Assembly (NCBI GenBank): GCA_025360745.1
Contig: JANYBP010000063.1
Span: 1 to 64,000 of the forward strand
Source: a bacterium
GTDB lineage: Bacteria > Verrucomicrobiota > Kiritimatiellia > CAIKKV01 > CAIYGI01
DNA length: 64,000 bases
Direction: 5' to 3'
Made by a program: the position numbers and the translations under genes. The notes beneath the pieces are model-generated. The model was not told the origin of the DNA. It did not search any database and was given only the letters and a program-made list of their open reading frames with translations. Positions 16,964-24,578 of this stretch are shown piece after piece. How positions within the stretch are numbered: position 1 is the first letter of the stretch; the number at the start of each line of letters is the position of its first letter.

Positions 16964-17767
16964 ATGAACAGCCTGCTGGAAGCGTTGCAAGAAGGACGGA
17001 TGGTCGAACTGCCCGACGATCGAAACAAAGAGCGGGCGCTGACCATTCTGGCGAATTTGATCGAGGCCATTCCGTCCGTCCCGGCGGGAACGGATGTGGC
17101 CGGCGCCGTGATGGCGCGCGAGAGCGCCGGCAACACGGCCCTGGGCAAGGGCTGGGCCTGCCCGCACGCGCGGCTCGGCAACGAAGGCGATCTGGTGTGC
17201 GCGGTGGGCTGGAGCCCGGCGGGGATCGGGTATGCCTCGCCGGACGGGCGGCCGGTGCGCATCGTGGCGATGTACCTGGTGCCGTTGAACCAGAAGAACG
17301 TTTATCTGCGCGAGATATCCGGCATTGCCAAGGTCCTGCAGACGCAGACCGACGACGCGATGTGGGCGAACGTTCGCGATCTGACGCAGGCGCGCAACGC
17401 GATCCTCGATATGATCACCGCCGGCAGCGCGGCGGCGGGGCCGGAGGCGCGGGCGCGCATGATCCGGCTGGAAGCGCGGCAGGCGGCGGTTGAACTGCCG
17501 GCCGTGGCGCTGGCGGGCTGGACCATTCAGGCGGTGACGATTGTGGCCGGCCCCGGTCTGAAACCCGTTGTGCTTTCGCAGCATCAGGATCTGACCAGCC
17601 GGCTGGAAGCGCTGCCGGACCTGGCGGGTGTTCTGTCGCGGCAGGGGTACCTGGATGTTGCGGGCTGGCGCGTGCTCAGCCGGGGCACGACGCCCTATTC
17701 GTCCGAACGGGTTGTGTTCGATTGCCTGGCGGTGAGCAACACGCCGTCGCGTCCGCCGGCCGCCTGA
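16964..17767 (+). CDS. PTS EIIA (PtsN-type) domain protein coupled to mgtA
   Basis: 267 residues. Residues 1-150 resemble a nitrogen-PTS EIIA domain; GKGWACPHARL places the candidate phosphorylated histidine at about 68, and VYLREISGIAKVLQ fits the following helices. The C-terminal half (about 160-267) is a separate region with a possible second sensory or dimerisation fold that I do not recognise. No sugar permease is nearby, so a regulatory role is more likely than transport. The ATG is one base after the mgtA stop, suggesting that it controls the Mg2+ pump in response to phosphorylation. Confidence 0.7.
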   Translation: MNSLLEALQEGRMVELPDDRNKERALTILANLIEAIPSVPAGTDVAGAVMARESAGNTALGKGWACPHARLGNEGDLVCAVGWSPAGIGYASPDGRPVRIVAMYLVPLNQKNVYLREISGIAKVLQTQTDDAMWANVRDLTQARNAILDMITAGSAAAGPEARARMIRLEARQAAVELPAVALAGWTIQAVTIVAGPGLKPVVLSQHQDLTSRLEALPDLAGVLSRQGYLDVAGWRVLSRGTTPYSSERVVFDCLAVSNTPSRPPAA

Positions 17768-17862
17768 CATTTTCCGTTGCAACTGAAGGACGGGTCGTGT
17801 TTGCAGGTGCGCCTTGACCATGAGGGCGGGGGCGTGGCAGCATGTGGCTTGGAGCCCATGGA

Positions 17863-19065
17863 ATGACGCATCACAACGACAAGCCGAAGGAGCGTCTGGA
17901 GCGGTTTGTCACCAGTCTGATCAACCTCAAGGATACGCATCTGGTCCATGACCGCGGGGTGCTGTTCCTGTTGGCGCTGCTCAGGTTCTTATCGCACGCC
18001 TATCGCGGCGTCGTGGAATTGCGGCTTTGGCTCTACAGCCACGGCCTGCTGCGTCATCACACCCTTGGCTGCCAGGTGATCGGCATCGGCAACCTGACCG
18101 TCGGCGGCACCGGCAAGACCCCCGTGGTCGAGGTCTTCGCCCGCGACCTGCAGCGCGCCGGGCGGAGGGTGGCGATTCTCAGCCGGGGCTACAAGAAGGA
18201 AGAGCCGGCGTTCGTGGAGCGTTTGCTCGATGCGCTGTTGTTGCGGGAACGGCGCCGCCCGCCACGCGTTGTTTCGGATGGCCGCGCGCTGCTGCTGGAC
18301 TCCGCTCGCGGTGGCGACGAGCCCTACATGCTGGCCGCCAATCTGCCGAATGTGGTCGTCCTGGTGGACAAGGATCGTGTCAAGAGCGGGCGCTACGCGA
18401 TCAAGCGCTTTGGCTGCGATACGCTGCTGCTGGACGACGGTTTCCAGTATTTGCGGCTCAAGCACCGCGTGGAAATCGTGCTGGTGGACCGGACCAATCC
18501 GTTCGGCAACGGGCATTGCCTGCCGCGCGGCGTTTTGCGCGAGCCGGTGCGCAGCATCCGGCGGGCGACGATGGTTTTTCTGACCAAGTGCGACGGCGAG
18601 GCGGACACTTCGGCGCTACAGGCGCAGATTCGCGGCTTGAACCCCCACGCGGAAATCGTCCAGTGCCGCCATACGGCGCGCCACCTGCAGAATCTGCTGA
18701 CCAAGCAGCAGGAGCCCCTGACATTCCTGCGTGGGCAGCGGGTGGTGGCGGTTTCGGGGATCGCGTCGCCCGAGGGTTTCGAGCGCGAAGTCGAGCGGCA
18801 TGGCGCAACCGTGATCCAGCGCGAGCGTTTCGCCGATCATCACCGCTACACCCAGCAGGAGATACTCGACATCATCAACCGCGGCGGCGAGGCGGGGGCC
18901 AGCGCGATTGTGACGACCGAGAAGGACGCCGTGCGTTTTCCGCGGCTGGACCGCAGCGATCTGCCGGTGCTGTTCCTGAGGGTGCAGATCGAACTGCTGT
19001 CGGGTCTTGAGGACTTTAACGCGCTGATCGCCCGCATCTGCTTCCGCGATGCGCTCAACGCCTGA
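17863..19065 (+). CDS. lpxK: Tetraacyldisaccharide 4'-kinase
   Basis: A 400-residue inner-membrane-associated kinase that adds the 4'-phosphate of lipid A. The Walker A is within [15 protein letters not shown] (about 76-90), followed by [32 protein letters not shown] and [12 protein letters not shown], all LpxK signatures. The N-terminal hydrophobic helix (about 33-60) is the membrane anchor. The ATG at 17863 follows GGAG with an 8-base gap; an earlier ATG at 17842 is less likely. Directly upstream of waaF, so this is an LPS block. Confidence 0.93.
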   Translation: MTHHNDKPKERLERFVTSLINLKDTHLVHDRGVLFLLALLRFLSHAYRGVVELRLWLYSHGLLRHHTLGCQVIGIGNLTVGGTGKTPVVEVFARDLQRAGRRVAILSRGYKKEEPAFVERLLDALLLRERRRPPRVVSDGRALLLDSARGGDEPYMLAANLPNVVVLVDKDRVKSGRYAIKRFGCDTLLLDDGFQYLRLKHRVEIVLVDRTNPFGNGHCLPRGVLREPVRSIRRATMVFLTKCDGEADTSALQAQIRGLNPHAEIVQCRHTARHLQNLLTKQQEPLTFLRGQRVVAVSGIASPEGFEREVERHGATVIQRERFADHHRYTQQEILDIINRGGEAGASAIVTTEKDAVRFPRLDRSDLPVLFLRVQIELLSGLEDFNALIARICFRDALNA

Positions 19066-19074
19066 GGAATAGCC

Positions 19075-20124
19075 ATGCGCACGCTGGTAATCGGGTTGAA
19101 CTGGCTGGGCGACGCGGTGATGGCGCTGCCGGCGCTGCACGCGCTGCGGCGGCGCACCCGCTTCGACATTCTCTCAAAACCCGGTGTGGCGCCGATCTAC
19201 GTTTTGAGCGGTCTGGCGGACCAGGTGCGCCTTTTGCAACCCGGCGCCGCGGGCGTATGGCGGGCGGCCCGCGCCGCGCGGGCCGCGGGCTACGACCAGG
19301 TCTACGTCATGCCGCGATCGCCGCGCGCGGCGTTGACCGCCTGGCTGTCCGGTATTCCTCGTCGCGTCGGTTTGACGGGCCGCGCGCGCTATGGCTTGCT
19401 GACGGAGTTGGTTGCGCCGCTGCGCGATCGTGAGTGGGCGCATCAGCAGCACGAATACATGACACTGATGGAGAGTGACGTGGCGGGGGCAGGACTGGCG
19501 GAGATATGTTTGACGATCCCTGACACCGCCAGGCGGGAGGCGCGGGCGCGCCTGGAAGCCTTGAACCCCGGCGGACCGTGGGCGTTCATTTTTCCAGGCG
19601 CCGCCCGCGGGGCCTCGAAACAGTGGCCGAAAGAGCGCTTTGCCGAAGTCGGACGGCGCCTGATCAAGGCCGGTGGGCGGGTCTTTGTGTGCGGCGCCGG
19701 ACGGGAACTGGGAATTTGCGGGTGGACGGCCGCGCAGATTGGGGACGGGGCTTTCAATCTGGCCGGCGAGACCACCCTCACGGAACTGGCGGCTTTGCTG
19801 AGTTGTGCCAGGGTGGTGGTGGCCAACGACAGCGGCGGAATGCACCTGGCCGCCGCGGTCGGCGCGCCGGTGGTGGCGATTTTCGGATTGACCGATCCGG
19901 CCATTACCGGTCCATTGGGCAAGGGACATCGTATCCTGCAGGCGCCGGGCGCGGCGCGCGGACGCGACCTGCCGCGCCGATCGAGAGCAGCGGCACAGGC
20001 ATTGGCGGCGGTCAGCGCCGCGTCCGTCGCGGAAGCCGCGCTTGAAATTATGCTGACCCCTGAACCTGACCCTGAACCCCGAACCCTGCAACCTGCACCC
20101 CGAACCCTGACCCCTTTCCCCTGA
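19075..20124 (+). CDS. waaF: ADP-heptose:LPS heptosyltransferase (WaaF-like)
   Basis: A 349-residue GT9 glycosyltransferase of the inner core of LPS. MRTLVIGLNWLGDAVMALPAL is the GT9 opening; FIFPGAARGASKQWPKERFAEV and VANDSGGMHLAAAVGAPVVAIFG are the donor-binding motifs. GAGGAA lies 6 bases before the ATG. The last ~20 residues (PEPDPEPRTLQPAPRTLTPF and so on) are translated from a TGAACCC-type heptamer array, so the natural end was probably near residue 325. The family includes WaaC; WaaF is favoured by the ANDSGGMHLA region. Confidence 0.85.
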   Translation: MRTLVIGLNWLGDAVMALPALHALRRRTRFDILSKPGVAPIYVLSGLADQVRLLQPGAAGVWRAARAARAAGYDQVYVMPRSPRAALTAWLSGIPRRVGLTGRARYGLLTELVAPLRDREWAHQQHEYMTLMESDVAGAGLAEICLTIPDTARREARARLEALNPGGPWAFIFPGAARGASKQWPKERFAEVGRRLIKAGGRVFVCGAGRELGICGWTAAQIGDGAFNLAGETTLTELAALLSCARVVVANDSGGMHLAAAVGAPVVAIFGLTDPAITGPLGKGHRILQAPGAARGRDLPRRSRAAAQALAAVSAASVAEAALEIMLTPEPDPEPRTLQPAPRTLTPFP

Positions 20125-20128
20125 CACC
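20054..20128. repeat. Heptamer array, TGAACCC type (about 10 units)
   Basis: Degenerate units (TGACCCC, TGAACC, TGACCC, TGAACCC, CGAACCC, TGCAACC, TGCACCC, CGAACCC, TGACCCC, TTTCCCC, TGACACC) mostly in period 7 with slips. The array encodes the waaF C-terminus and ends exactly at the pdxB ATG, leaving pdxB without a Shine-Dalgarno sequence. Confidence 0.9.
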
Positions 20129-21289
20129 ATGAAAATCATCTGTGCGACAAACATGCCGTTTGCCGAGGCGGCCTTCGGAACATTGGGCGAGACGCGCGTG
20201 CTGGAGGGGCGGAGCATAAGGCCCGCTGACGTTCGCGAGGCCGGTTTGCTGGCGTTGCGTTCGACGACCAAAGTGGATGGAAAACTGCTGGCGGGCAGCC
20301 AGGTGCGCTTTGTCGGCACGGCCACGATCGGCACCGATCACCTCGATATTCCCTATCTTGAGCAAAACGGTATTCAGTGGTGTTTTGCGCCGGGCTGCAA
20401 CGCCAACAGCGTTGGCGAATACATTGTCGCGGCGCTGCTGACGCTTGGGCGGCGGCATGGGCTGCGGCTGGAAGGACGGACGCTGGGTGTGATCGGGGTG
20501 GGCAATGTCGGACGCCGCGTGGCGGCCAAGGCGGCGGCGCTGGGGCTGCGCGTCCTGCTGAACGATCCCCCGCGCGCGCGGGCCGAGGCGGGGCAGCCCG
20601 GGGCGCCGGATTTTGTTCCGCTCGACCGCCTGCTGGCGGAGTCCGATATCGTGACCATGCATGTGCCTTTGACGCGCACTGGCCCTGACGCCACCATGCA
20701 TCTGGCCGACGCGCGCTTTTTTGCCAGCCTCAAACCCGGCGCGTTGCTGTTAAATGCGGCGCGGGGGCCCTGTGTGGACAGCGAGGCCCTGTTGCGGGCG
20801 CTGGATGCCGGCACTCTTGCGCACGTGGTGCTCGATACCTGGGAAGGCGAGCCGGTTTACCGGACCGATGTCATGGCGCGCGCGGAGCTGGCGACTCCGC
20901 ACATCGCGGGCCACTCCTTCGAGGGCAAGGCCATGGGCACGGTCATGGTCTACCAGCAGGCCTGCCGTTTTCTGGGTGTTTCCGAACGCTGGCAGCTCGA
21001 CGGACGCTGGCCGGCGCCGCTGGTTCCGGAGATTGCGGTGGATGCCGCCGGCCGCGACGACGAAGCCGTGCTGCACGACGTGGTGTGCCGTGTCTACGCG
21101 ATCGAGGAAGATGACCGGCGCTTCCGCGCCACGGCGGGCGGCTCGCCGGACGAACGCCGCGTGGCCTTCGACCGCCTGCGCCGCGACTATCCCGAGCGGC
21201 GGGAGTTCCGTTTTACCCGCGTTCGTCTGACCAACGCCAGCCGGACGTTGGTTGCGAAATTGCGCGGGCTTGAGTTTTCCGTGGAATAA
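20129..21289 (+). CDS. pdxB: Erythronate-4-phosphate dehydrogenase
   Basis: A 386-residue NAD-dependent D-2-hydroxyacid dehydrogenase that oxidises 4-phosphoerythronate in pyridoxal phosphate synthesis. The NAD motif GVIGVGNVG is at about 120-128; VGTATIGTDHLDI, the NAARG arginine, DTWEGEP and PHIAGHSFEGK supply the substrate and catalytic Arg/Glu/His. The last ~100 residues fit the PdxB dimerisation domain, which distinguishes it from SerA. The start codon follows a heptamer array directly, so initiation is probably coupled to waaF or independent of a Shine-Dalgarno. Confidence 0.9.
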   Translation: MKIICATNMPFAEAAFGTLGETRVLEGRSIRPADVREAGLLALRSTTKVDGKLLAGSQVRFVGTATIGTDHLDIPYLEQNGIQWCFAPGCNANSVGEYIVAALLTLGRRHGLRLEGRTLGVIGVGNVGRRVAAKAAALGLRVLLNDPPRARAEAGQPGAPDFVPLDRLLAESDIVTMHVPLTRTGPDATMHLADARFFASLKPGALLLNAARGPCVDSEALLRALDAGTLAHVVLDTWEGEPVYRTDVMARAELATPHIAGHSFEGKAMGTVMVYQQACRFLGVSERWQLDGRWPAPLVPEIAVDAAGRDDEAVLHDVVCRVYAIEEDDRRFRATAGGSPDERRVAFDRLRRDYPERREFRFTRVRLTNASRTLVAKLRGLEFSVE

Positions 21290-21300
21290 GAGGCGGCAGC

Positions 21301-22149
21301 ATGCCTAAATTCATCGGAGCGCATGTCAGCATCGCGGGCGGGGTGGAACAGGCCCCGCGGCATGCCGCCGCCCTTGGCGCACGGGCCTTCGCGATGTTCA
21401 CCAAAAACCAGCGACAGTGGAGCGCGCCGGCCTATACGGCGGACGGCTGCGCCGGCTTCGCCGAAGGTTTGCGCGCGGGCGGTTTTGAGGCGCGGCACGT
21501 CCTGCCGCACGCGAGTTATCTGATCAATCTTGCCAACCCCGGCGCTGCAGCCAACGCGCGGGCAGTGGACGCGCTGGTGGACGAGTTGCAGCGCTGCCGC
21601 GCGCTGGGCTTGGACTGCCTGAACTTGCATCCCGGCAGCAGCCTGGGGCAGGTGTCGCGCGAAGACGCCGTGGCGCGCGTGGCCGGATCGGTCAACCGGG
21701 CCCTGGCGCGTACGGAAGGCGTAATGGTGGTATTGGAAAACACGGCGGGGCAGGGGAACACACTGGGCGCCAGCTTCGCAGAACTGGCGGCCATGCTGGC
21801 CGGCATTCACGACGCCAGCCGCGCCGGAATCTGTCTCGACACGGCGCACCTCTTTGCCGCCGGCGTGGACTGGCGCGATGCGGCGGTTTACGCCGCCTCG
21901 CTGCGCGAGTTCGATGGCGTAGTGGGCTTGCGGCGGTTGCGCGGACTGCATTTGAACGACTCGAAGTCGTCCCTTGGCTCGCGCGTGGACCGGCACGAGA
22001 GTCTTGGCGCGGGGCGGCTTGGATGGGCGCCGTTCGAGCGGATCGTGCGCGATGCGCGTTTCGACGGTTTGCCGTTGATTTTGGAAACACCCGATGAATC
22101 CCTCTGGCCCTTGGAAATACGCGGACTTGCAGAAGCGGGGACGCGGTGA
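21301..22149 (+). CDS. nfo: Endonuclease IV (apurinic/apyrimidinic endonuclease)
   Basis: A 282-residue TIM-barrel zinc enzyme of base-excision repair that cuts 5' of abasic sites. Family blocks are all present: MPKFIGAHVSIAGG, FAMFTKNQRQW, HASYLINLANP, LNLHPGSSLG, VVLENTAGQG, GICLDTAHLFAAG, RGLHLNDSK, DRHESLGAGRLGW and LILETPDE, which supply the three-zinc site (His, Glu, Asp ligands). The stop overlaps the next frame (GTGA). GAGG precedes the ATG at a suitable distance. Confidence 0.95.
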   Translation: MPKFIGAHVSIAGGVEQAPRHAAALGARAFAMFTKNQRQWSAPAYTADGCAGFAEGLRAGGFEARHVLPHASYLINLANPGAAANARAVDALVDELQRCRALGLDCLNLHPGSSLGQVSREDAVARVAGSVNRALARTEGVMVVLENTAGQGNTLGASFAELAAMLAGIHDASRAGICLDTAHLFAAGVDWRDAAVYAASLREFDGVVGLRRLRGLHLNDSKSSLGSRVDRHESLGAGRLGWAPFERIVRDARFDGLPLILETPDESLWPLEIRGLAEAGTR

Positions 22150-22166
22150 TATGCTTCACCCCGAGT

Positions 22167-22928
22167 ATGAAGGCAGTTAATCATTGGACGATCATGGTTG
22201 CGGAATTTACCGCATACGTCAGACGGTACGGCGACGGGCATGTGTTGGCCAACTGGCCGGAAAACCCGAAACTCGGCCGCTGGGTGGCGATGCTGCGTTA
22301 TCGTCGCAAGATCGGACAACTCACGCCGGCAATGATCGCGGAGTTGGACAAACTGGGGTTCGTCTGGTCGCCCAACGACATCGATTGGAACGAGGCGTTT
22401 AAAAAGCTGCTCTTGTTCCGCGCGCGCTTCAAGCACTGCAATGTGCCGTCGGTCTGGCCGAACGATCCTCAACTGGCCAACTGGGTGGCGCATCAGCGCC
22501 GCCGCCGCAAACTCGGGATCCTGATTCGCGATCGCGCCCAGCGCCTGGAAAAAATCGGATTTGTCTGGAAAATTTACGGCTGCACCGACAAGGAACGCCG
22601 CGCCGTGCGCGAGAACAACGTTACATCGGTGGCAAACGTGACAAGGCGGGCCATCGGCGAGCGTGTTTACAACATCGGCGCGAGCGGCTATGTGCAATAC
22701 GGGGGCTACGGGCCCATGCCCGCGGCGTTACAGAGTTACCTGAAGCGCAATGGCAACGAATGGCCGCCGCATATTCCCCTGCCCAGGCAGCCAACCCGCT
22801 ATGTGATCCGCAACGAGGTAATGTCGAGGGTGGTCAAGGTCGATTGGAAAGGCCACGGACCGCTGCCCGCGGCGATCATGGACTACCTGAACGAGAACGG
22901 TTCGCTGCCGCCGCCTGCCCTGCGTTAG
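22167..22928 (+). CDS. Helicase-associated (HA) repeat protein without a helicase
   Basis: 253 residues from ATG 22167; a GTG at 22146 overlapping the nfo stop would add seven. Two tandem helicase-associated-type (PF03457-like) repeats are visible: MVAEFTAYVRRYGDGHVLAN ending LDKLGFVW, and WNEAFKKLLLFRARFKHCNV ending LEKIGFVW. These are small three-helix domains with conserved Trp and basic residues, thought to bind nucleic acid. The C-terminal half has two glycine- and proline-rich copies of a GPLPAAIMDYLxxNG-like segment (PMPAALQSYLKRNG and PLPAAIMDYLNENG). Very basic overall. Its role beside nfo could be DNA-related; not known. Confidence 0.75.
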   Translation: MKAVNHWTIMVAEFTAYVRRYGDGHVLANWPENPKLGRWVAMLRYRRKIGQLTPAMIAELDKLGFVWSPNDIDWNEAFKKLLLFRARFKHCNVPSVWPNDPQLANWVAHQRRRRKLGILIRDRAQRLEKIGFVWKIYGCTDKERRAVRENNVTSVANVTRRAIGERVYNIGASGYVQYGGYGPMPAALQSYLKRNGNEWPPHIPLPRQPTRYVIRNEVMSRVVKVDWKGHGPLPAAIMDYLNENGSLPPPALR

Positions 22929-23003
22929 GCGCTAGAGCCGGCGTCCCCGTATTGCCGTGCTTGATCCATTTCGTGCGCTGCGGTAGCGTGTGTCCCGCAC
23001 GCA

Positions 23004-23080
<77 letters not shown>

Positions 23081-23100
23081 TTTATCCAGGAGACGATCTG

Positions 23101-23145
23101 ATGCAAAACAACAAGGCGTCTGCAGCCGTTCGGGCCGAAGCGTAA
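23101..23145 (+). CDS. 14-residue ORF between tRNA-Arg and the oxidoreductase
   Basis: MQNNKASAAVRAEA is preceded by AGGAGA with a 7-base gap, the best ribosome binding site around, and ends in TAA four bases before the oxidoreductase ATG, which has no Shine-Dalgarno of its own. It may be a translational coupling leader, or the site may simply belong to the larger gene. Too short for any family. Confidence 0.35.
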   Translation: MQNNKASAAVRAEA

Positions 23146-23149
23146 ACAT

Positions 23150-24205
23150 ATGACGCTCAAAGTTGGAATGATTGGCGCCGGCGCCATTGCCGACGATCAC
23201 TGCAACGCCATCAATCGCTACGACGGCGCCGCCGTGGCGGCGGTCGCCGAGATCAACCCGCAACGCCGGGACGCTCTGCAAAAAAAACACTCCATCCCGA
23301 AAGCTTTTGAGCAATGGCGGAACCTGCTGGCCGATCAGGATCTGGATGCCGTGGCCATCGCCCTGCCCAATGCGCTGCACGCCCCGGTCAGTCTCGCCGC
23401 CATCCGGGCCGGCAAGCATGTGCTGCTGGACAAACCTTTTGCCTTGAATTACGCGCAAGCCCGGCGGGTCGCGGATGCGGCCAAACACGGCAAAAAAGTG
23501 CTGATGATCGGCATGAATCAGCGTTACCGGCCGGATGCACAGGCCTTGAAGGCCATTATTGACCGCGGGGAACTGGGCGAAATCTATCACGCCCAGGCAT
23601 ACTGGTGTCGCCGCGCGGGTTCGCCAAAATTCGGCACCTGGTTCGTCAACCGGAAACTCTCCGGCGGCGGTTGCCTGCTGGATATCGGGGTGCATTATCT
23701 GGATCTGGCGCTGCACCTGATGGATAACTGGCAGCCCGTCTCGGTCAGCGGCCAGGTCTACGGCAAGTTCGGACACCGTGGCATCGGCGAAGGCAAGTGG
23801 GGTAAATCCGACCGCGATGCCGGACTGAAGTTCAACGTCGAGGATTTCGCCACGGCCCTGATCAAATTCCGCAACCATGCGACGCTGGAACTGCGCGTTT
23901 CCTGGGTGCTCCATCAGGAAGAGGCCAACCGCAACGATGTGGAACTCCATGGGACCGCGGCCGGCGCTTCGCTTGCGCCGCTCAAACTCTTTCGTCCAGC
24001 GCAGCGGGCGGGCGAATACGAGGTGGCGCTGCCGCAGGACGTGAAGCTTCCGCACCGTTACGAAAACCGCCAGGCCAACTGGCTGGATGCCATTCTCGGC
24101 AAGGACAAGCCGCTCTGTACCGTGGAGCAATCGCTGACGGTGCAGCGCCTGATCGACGCCATTTATGCCTCGTCGGCGCGCGGACGGGAAGTACGGTTCC
24201 GCTAA
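23150..24205 (+). CDS. Gfo/Idh/MocA family oxidoreductase
   Basis: A 351-residue NAD(P)-dependent oxidoreductase. The Rossmann fingerprint is GMIGAGAIADDHCNAI at the N-terminus, the catalytic loop is LLDKPFALN (EKP-like, here DKP), and CLLDIGVHYLDLALHLM is the C-terminal-domain helix with the Asp/His pair. Such enzymes act on sugars or inositols; the substrate is not predictable. It ends 10 bases before a convergent gene and follows the tRNA. Confidence 0.88.
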   Translation: MTLKVGMIGAGAIADDHCNAINRYDGAAVAAVAEINPQRRDALQKKHSIPKAFEQWRNLLADQDLDAVAIALPNALHAPVSLAAIRAGKHVLLDKPFALNYAQARRVADAAKHGKKVLMIGMNQRYRPDAQALKAIIDRGELGEIYHAQAYWCRRAGSPKFGTWFVNRKLSGGGCLLDIGVHYLDLALHLMDNWQPVSVSGQVYGKFGHRGIGEGKWGKSDRDAGLKFNVEDFATALIKFRNHATLELRVSWVLHQEEANRNDVELHGTAAGASLAPLKLFRPAQRAGEYEVALPQDVKLPHRYENRQANWLDAILGKDKPLCTVEQSLTVQRLIDAIYASSARGREVRFR

Positions 24206-24215
24206 CCGTGGATGG

Positions 24216-24578
24216 TCACTTTCCTGGTATGGATTCGGCGTGGCGCGGCTTGACGAAAATGAACTTGACGTAGCCGGCCTGCATCAGGACGGTGGAAAGC
24301 TTCGTCAGTGTCGCCGCCGGCGTATCCTTGGGAATCTGCACGCGGATTTCGCTGTCGGCCTTGGCGCCGGCCGACTTTAAGCGGCGGGCCAGTTGCTCCA
24401 TCGGGTAGGTTTTACCGTCGATCATGAATTCCTTTTCGTTGTTGACGACGATCGCCTGCACCGTGCCCTCAACCTTTTTTTCGGGGGCTTCGGCCGCGCG
24501 GGCGGAAAAGGGCGCGGCGGCGATGGCCATGGCGATCGTCAGGAATATGGAGCGGACGAGGATGCGAGGCGTTTTCAT
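24216..24578 (-). CDS. Secreted ExbD-like domain protein
   Basis: A 120-residue protein with a signal peptide or N-terminal anchor (hydrophobic 8-28, cut near ARA). Residues 40-112 resemble the periplasmic domain of ExbD/TolR (KEFMIDGKTYPMEQLARRLK, then IRVQIPKDTPAATLTKLSTV, then AGYVKFIFVK). Real ExbD has an N-terminal membrane helix with a functional Asp that is not seen here, so this is a stand-alone periplasmic version. It overlaps the glycogen synthase stop (ATGA) and is last in a three-gene unit; no ExbB or TonB is near. Confidence 0.65.
   Translation of the reverse strand: MKTPRILVRSIFLTIAMAIAAAPFSARAAEAPEKKVEGTVQAIVVNNEKEFMIDGKTYPMEQLARRLKSAGAKADSEIRVQIPKDTPAATLTKLSTVLMQAGYVKFIFVKPRHAESIPGK

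Noticed and set aside
16964-17767. Sugar-specific PTS permease component
   Set aside because: No EIIB or EIIC is near, and the EIIA is of the regulatory PtsN type.
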